Shown in pieces: positions 60,333-64,000 of a DNA stretch of 64,000 nucleotides (position 1 is its first letter; each line of letters begins with the position of its first letter). The stretch is from the NCBI RefSeq assembly GCF_014855515.1, contig NZ_JACYFK010000003.1:1-64000 (forward strand), written 5' to 3'. The notes beneath the pieces were generated by a model. The model did no database searches, had not been told where the DNA came from, and worked only from the letters and a program-made list of their open reading frames with translations. The position numbers were made by a program, and so were the translations under genes. This DNA comes from Euzebyella marina (lineage in GTDB: Bacteria > Bacteroidota > Bacteroidia > Flavobacteriales > Flavobacteriaceae).

Positions 60333-62882
60333 ATGCAACAGCAAGATGAGAAACTGAACGAGTTTAAAAAATCGGTCAATAATAAATTTAATGTCTACAA
60401 TAGTCTTTTTCTAAACCTACCTTATCGAAATATTGAGAACGTAGGTATTCTTATTCCGCTTTTATTGGATCAATGCCAAAAAGGATTGGACTCCGGTCAA
60501 AATCCGCAAGAAATTTTGGAATCATTTTTTCAAAACTATGTGAAGATAGAATCAGAGAAAGAACGCATTGATTTTATGTTCCGGATCATTCAGTATGTTG
60601 AACGTCAAGTGGTACTTTATGATAGTGTTGAAGATGCGGCTTTTCCGAAACTGCAAGAGCATCGAAGATCGTTGAGCATTCCTGATTATTTTGAACTGGT
60701 AGATAAGAATAAGAGTTGGGATAAGGTCTCTAAGAAATTATCGACCTTCAGTGCCAGAATTGTATTAACGGCCCACCCAACGCAATTCTATACGCCGGCA
60801 GTTCTTGATATTATTGATGACCTTCGGTCTCTGATTTTAGAAGACCGTATCGATGATATCGACGTAACGTTACAACAACTGGGTTTAACATCACTTTTGA
60901 ATGCCGAAAAACCAACTCCTCTAGATGAGGCCAAGAATATTATCTACATCCTCCGACATACTTATTATGAGGCTATTGGTGAATTATATTCTTATATCAA
61001 ATCGAATATTCGAAAGGCAGATTTTGATAACCATAATATTATGAAACTTGGTTTTTGGCCAGGTGGTGATAGAGATGGTAACCCGTTCGTAACTGCTCCG
61101 ATTACCAAAGACGTAGCGAACGAGCTGCGTGTCACTTTGATGAAATGTTATTATAATGACCTTAAGCAAATTCAAAAGAAGCTTACCTTCAAAGGGGTTC
61201 AAGAGCCGATTAGAAAACTGAGAAACAATCTGTACACAGCTATGTTCGATGCCAGCAAGAATGTGGGTTATGAAGATATTCTTCAGCCTTTGCTCGACAT
61301 TCGCGAACTGTTGGTGACCAAATATCATAGCCTTTATCTTAAAGAATTAGATTTTTTTCTTGATAAGGTCAAAATATTCAAAACCCATTTCGCTACACTT
61401 GATATCCGTCAAGATCATAGCAAGCACAAACTGGCTATAGAAACCATTCTAAAGCAAAATGGTTTGATCAAAGAAACTGTCGATGAGCTATCCGAAAAAG
61501 AGCTTGTTGATATTCTGATCAATAAGAAGCTTGAGTTGAATGCAAGTGATTATGATGAGCCGATAGTAAAAGATACCATTGAAAACATTTCACAGTTAAA
61601 AGACATTCAAGCCACCAATGGTGAGGATGGTTGTAACCGGTATATTATTAGTAATTCAGAGGATATTTTTTCCGTATTGTTCGTATTCGGCCTATTTAGA
61701 TGGTGTGGATGGGAACGTGAGGAAATAACTTTTGATATCATTCCGCTATTCGAAACTATGAAGGGTATGGATAGTTCTGAAGATACCATGCAAACCCTTT
61801 TCGATTTACCGGAATATCGTGAACATTTAGAAAATAGAGGTAATAACCAAACCATCATGCTAGGCTTCTCAGACGGAACAAAAGATGGGGGGTATCTTAA
61901 AGCCAATTGGAATATTTTAAAGACCAAAGAAACCTTATCGAAGATTTGTAGTAAAAATGGAATCAAGGCCATATTCTTCGATGGCCGTGGTGGACCACCA
62001 GCTAGAGGTGGTGGCAAGACACATCGATTCTATGCCGCTCAAACCAAAGAGGTGGCCAATAACGAGATTCAGTTGACCATTCAAGGGCAGACGATTACCA
62101 GTACCTACGGTACTAAAGAGCATTTTATTCATAACAGTGAGCAGCTTTTGACCGCTGGTCTTTCCAATAATTTATTTGGAAAAGAGAACGTAATCTCAAG
62201 GTCGCAGCGCAAACTGATAGAAGAACTTTCCGAATTAAGTTTTGCAAAGTATGATGCCCTTAAGAACCATGAAATGTTCATTCCGTACTTGGAGAATAGA
62301 AGTACATTAAAATATTACCAAAAGGCCAATATTGGTAGTAGACCGGGCAAACGCGGAAATAAAAAGAAACTAGAACTTACAGATCTTAGAGCGATTTCCT
62401 TTGTTGGGTCATGGAGCCAATTGAAACAGAACGTTCCTGGCTATTTCGGTATCGGAACCGCCATTAAGACCTTGAAAGATGATGGTAGAATTAATGAGAT
62501 TAAAAAGTTATACAAAGAAGTACCATTCTTTAAGGCTTTAATGCTCAATAGTATGATGTCGCTTTCCAAATGCTACTTTGAACTTACCAGCTATATGAAG
62601 GAGGATAAAAAATATGGCGAGTTCTGGAATATTCTTCATGAAGAGTATTTGCTGTCGAAAAAAATGTTACTAATGATTTCGGGCAGTAAGGTTCTTATGG
62701 AAAACGAGGCAGTGTCTCGAGAGTCGATTAAGATTCGCGAAAACATTGTGCTACCATTATTGGTTATTCAACAATTTGCACTACAGAAAATTGGGCAAGA
62801 GTCTGATTTGACCGAGCTTTACGAAAAGATTGTTACCCGTTCATTGTATGGTAACATCAATGCCAGTAGAAACTCGGCTTAA
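60333..62882 (+). CDS. ppc: Phosphoenolpyruvate carboxylase (divergent Bacteroidota form)
   Basis: 849 residues. Catalytic elements: H148 in LTAHPTQFYTP, GGDRDGNP at 244-251, FSDGTKDGG at 512-520 (canonical SYSDSxKDAG) and GRGGPPARGGG from 551. The C-terminal RAISFVGSWSQLKQNVPGYFGIG block aligns with the active-site region RAIPWxFxWTQxR. The protein ends NINASRNSA rather than in the invariant QNTG of classical enzymes, so the active-site C-terminus is altered. It would form oxaloacetate from PEP and bicarbonate. A strong terminator follows. Confidence 0.93.
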   Translation: MQQQDEKLNEFKKSVNNKFNVYNSLFLNLPYRNIENVGILIPLLLDQCQKGLDSGQNPQEILESFFQNYVKIESEKERIDFMFRIIQYVERQVVLYDSVEDAAFPKLQEHRRSLSIPDYFELVDKNKSWDKVSKKLSTFSARIVLTAHPTQFYTPAVLDIIDDLRSLILEDRIDDIDVTLQQLGLTSLLNAEKPTPLDEAKNIIYILRHTYYEAIGELYSYIKSNIRKADFDNHNIMKLGFWPGGDRDGNPFVTAPITKDVANELRVTLMKCYYNDLKQIQKKLTFKGVQEPIRKLRNNLYTAMFDASKNVGYEDILQPLLDIRELLVTKYHSLYLKELDFFLDKVKIFKTHFATLDIRQDHSKHKLAIETILKQNGLIKETVDELSEKELVDILINKKLELNASDYDEPIVKDTIENISQLKDIQATNGEDGCNRYIISNSEDIFSVLFVFGLFRWCGWEREEITFDIIPLFETMKGMDSSEDTMQTLFDLPEYREHLENRGNNQTIMLGFSDGTKDGGYLKANWNILKTKETLSKICSKNGIKAIFFDGRGGPPARGGGKTHRFYAAQTKEVANNEIQLTIQGQTITSTYGTKEHFIHNSEQLLTAGLSNNLFGKENVISRSQRKLIEELSELSFAKYDALKNHEMFIPYLENRSTLKYYQKANIGSRPGKRGNKKKLELTDLRAISFVGSWSQLKQNVPGYFGIGTAIKTLKDDGRINEIKKLYKEVPFFKALMLNSMMSLSKCYFELTSYMKEDKKYGEFWNILHEEYLLSKKMLLMISGSKVLMENEAVSRESIKIRENIVLPLLVIQQFALQKIGQESDLTELYEKIVTRSLYGNINASRNSA

Positions 62883-62903
62883 GGATTAGTATCTAAATGA
62901 AAT

Positions 62904-62940
62904 AAAGAGGGATTTCCAGTTTTATTGGAAATCCCTCTTT
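62904..62940 (+). terminator. Terminator after ppc
   Basis: A 15-bp perfect stem AAAGAGGGATTTCCA / TGGAAATCCCTCTTT with a 7-nt loop. Only three T residues close the stem, and the sequence then reads GATTTATAG. Confidence 0.85.
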
Positions 62941-63050
62941 GATTTATAGAATTAACCGTTTAACGGATTTATTAGTTTTTGGTCATTTTGGTCTTTCTCC
63001 GATTAACTTATTGACGTAAGTTTCAACTCGCTTGATTCAATTCTTTTCAT

Positions 63051-64000
63051 ATGTACAAAAGGTATTTTTTTAGCTTGTGTTGTGTTCTTTTTCTTATTGG
63101 GTGTAGTGAGGCTGATGAAGATATGCCGGTCATTGAGAAAGGTAATCTAGAGGTGCAGGTTTGGGTCGACAATAAACCCTCCGAAAATGCCAATGTAACT
63201 ACTTCCCCGTCAACTTTATCTCTAGTTACCGATAGTGAAGGTAGCGCTTTGTTCGAGAATATTTCTGTAGGAGAATACGAGGTAAAAGTAGTATTGCCAG
63301 AAGCTCCTGATGATTATTTTACGAGAATGGTGAACGTATTACATGATGAGACCATATTTGTAAAGTTAGAACTTGAGGCGATTCCTGTAATATATCCACA
63401 GGAAATAGATTTAAGTTTGGTTCTTGGTAATCTATATGAACAAATTGGTGATGGTTATAGTTTTGATGGCTTCAGTACTTTTTGGGGCGACATAGGTACA
63501 GATATCGCCTATGTTAATAAACAAACAAATGGTGAGCTAACGACTTTAGATAAATACCTATTATCTTCAGGTGATCCTATTGTGAATCGAGTTTTTTCAG
63601 AGTACTATGCGATAATCCGTAACATAAATATGGGCTTGGATTGTTTGAATGATCCTGAATGCTTGGGTGCCCAGGAAATTGATGAAGTCGAGTTTGAGGC
63701 TAAATTCAAATTTTTAAGAGCTTTAACGTATTTCAACCTAGTAAAGATTTATGGAAATCCTGTTTTGGTAACTACTTTGAATACCAATCTTGAGACTCCT
63801 TCGGAATATGTACAAGGTGGTGAGGAGGTTTATCAACAAATCATTGAAGATTTAGTCTTTGCCGAGCAGTATTTACCACATTTCGAATCCGTTTACGAAT
63901 CTAGTAGAGAAGCGGCAACGGCTCTTTTAGGCAAAGTATATATGCAAATGGCGGGTTTTCCTTTGTTGCAAACCGAGAAATATACCAAAGCCTTGGAGCA
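63051..64000 (+). CDS. SusD/RagB-like lipoprotein with N-terminal beta-sandwich domain, 3' truncated
   Basis: 316 residues are visible and the frame stays open to the end of the window. Start MYKRYFFSLCCVLFLIGCSEADED shows a lipobox (LIGC). Residues about 30-110 form a carboxypeptidase-regulatory/PEGA-like sandwich (NLEVQVWVDNKPSENANV ... TDSEGSALFENISVGEYEVKV). A SusD-type TPR region then follows with the signature FKFLRALTYFNLVKIYGNPVLV and AATALLGKVYMQMAG. SusD proteins bind glycans with a SusC partner at the outer membrane. No susC lies upstream. A downstream one cannot be excluded. A fused N-terminal sandwich is uncommon. Confidence 0.85.
   Translation, partial: MYKRYFFSLCCVLFLIGCSEADEDMPVIEKGNLEVQVWVDNKPSENANVTTSPSTLSLVTDSEGSALFENISVGEYEVKVVLPEAPDDYFTRMVNVLHDETIFVKLELEAIPVIYPQEIDLSLVLGNLYEQIGDGYSFDGFSTFWGDIGTDIAYVNKQTNGELTTLDKYLLSSGDPIVNRVFSEYYAIIRNINMGLDCLNDPECLGAQEIDEVEFEAKFKFLRALTYFNLVKIYGNPVLVTTLNTNLETPSEYVQGGEEVYQQIIEDLVFAEQYLPHFESVYESSREAATALLGKVYMQMAGFPLLQTEKYTKALE

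Overview
This 64-kb window is a chromosomal segment of a member of the Bacteroidota, almost certainly a marine-type Flavobacteriaceae. The evidence is the presence of type IX secretion (T9SS) gliding-type C-terminal domains, a SusD-like lipoprotein, Bacteroidota -7 promoter elements (TAnnTTTG), a bTHX ribosomal protein, a degenerate CdsZ-like protein and typical flavobacterial gene neighbourhoods (birA/rsfS/ftsH, PASTA/rluD/ddl/coaD, pyrE/NUDIX). I cannot name the genus. There are no tRNA or rRNA genes, no insertion sequences, no CRISPR array and no prophage.

Layout. 1-6240: surface-protein region with a truncated calcium-repeat/T9SS type B protein, a tandem pair of structured RNA candidates, a second type B T9SS protein and a 1240-residue repeat-rich adhesin/tail-fibre-like protein. 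6539-12623: two CarboxypepD_reg-like proteins, a DUF6702-like protein, an M1 metallopeptidase, TatA, a PAP2 phosphatase and an O-methyltransferase. 12689-18691: GNAT, kynureninase, a REC/histidine kinase pair, an MFS transporter and a lipoprotein. 18885-24677: ClpP paralogue, FeS photolyase, kynurenine 3-monooxygenase, a CdsZ-like coiled-coil protein and a Nif3-like protein. 24726-34625: LpxK, a TPR hybrid kinase, GAPDH, LipA, two ECF sigma factors (one with an anti-sigma), MurB and an aminotransferase. 34779-43121: aspartic protease with PDZ, DUF1573, ValS, TetR, a possible TetR-controlled small RNA, a secreted hypothetical, a sterol-desaturase-like enzyme and a creatininase-family protein. 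43145-50423: the rsfS-ftsH-LUD-cdsA-psd-ACBP operon, birA, SRPBCC, pyrE and NUDIX. 50420-59965: M14 peptidase, REC, PAS kinase, CoaD, Ddl, PASTA, RluD, YaaA, bTHX and a uracil-DNA-glycosylase-like protein. 60333-64000: PEP carboxylase and a truncated SusD-like lipoprotein.

Most genes are housekeeping: envelope and lipid synthesis (lpxK, murB, ddl, cdsA, psd), cofactors (coaD, lipA, kynU/kmo, birA), protein quality control (ftsH, clpP) and signalling. Many starts are settled by a -7 element lying just upstream. In several genes an upstream in-frame TTG is actually part of the promoter, so the shorter start is preferred.

The most interesting signals are not proteins. One is the tandem about 100-nt element at 1113-1332, whose two copies keep the same three-way-junction fold through compensatory changes. 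The other is a TetR gene with near-identical operator/-7 modules in front of itself and in front of a downstream transcript of about 155 nt that ends in a strong hairpin and has no ORF.
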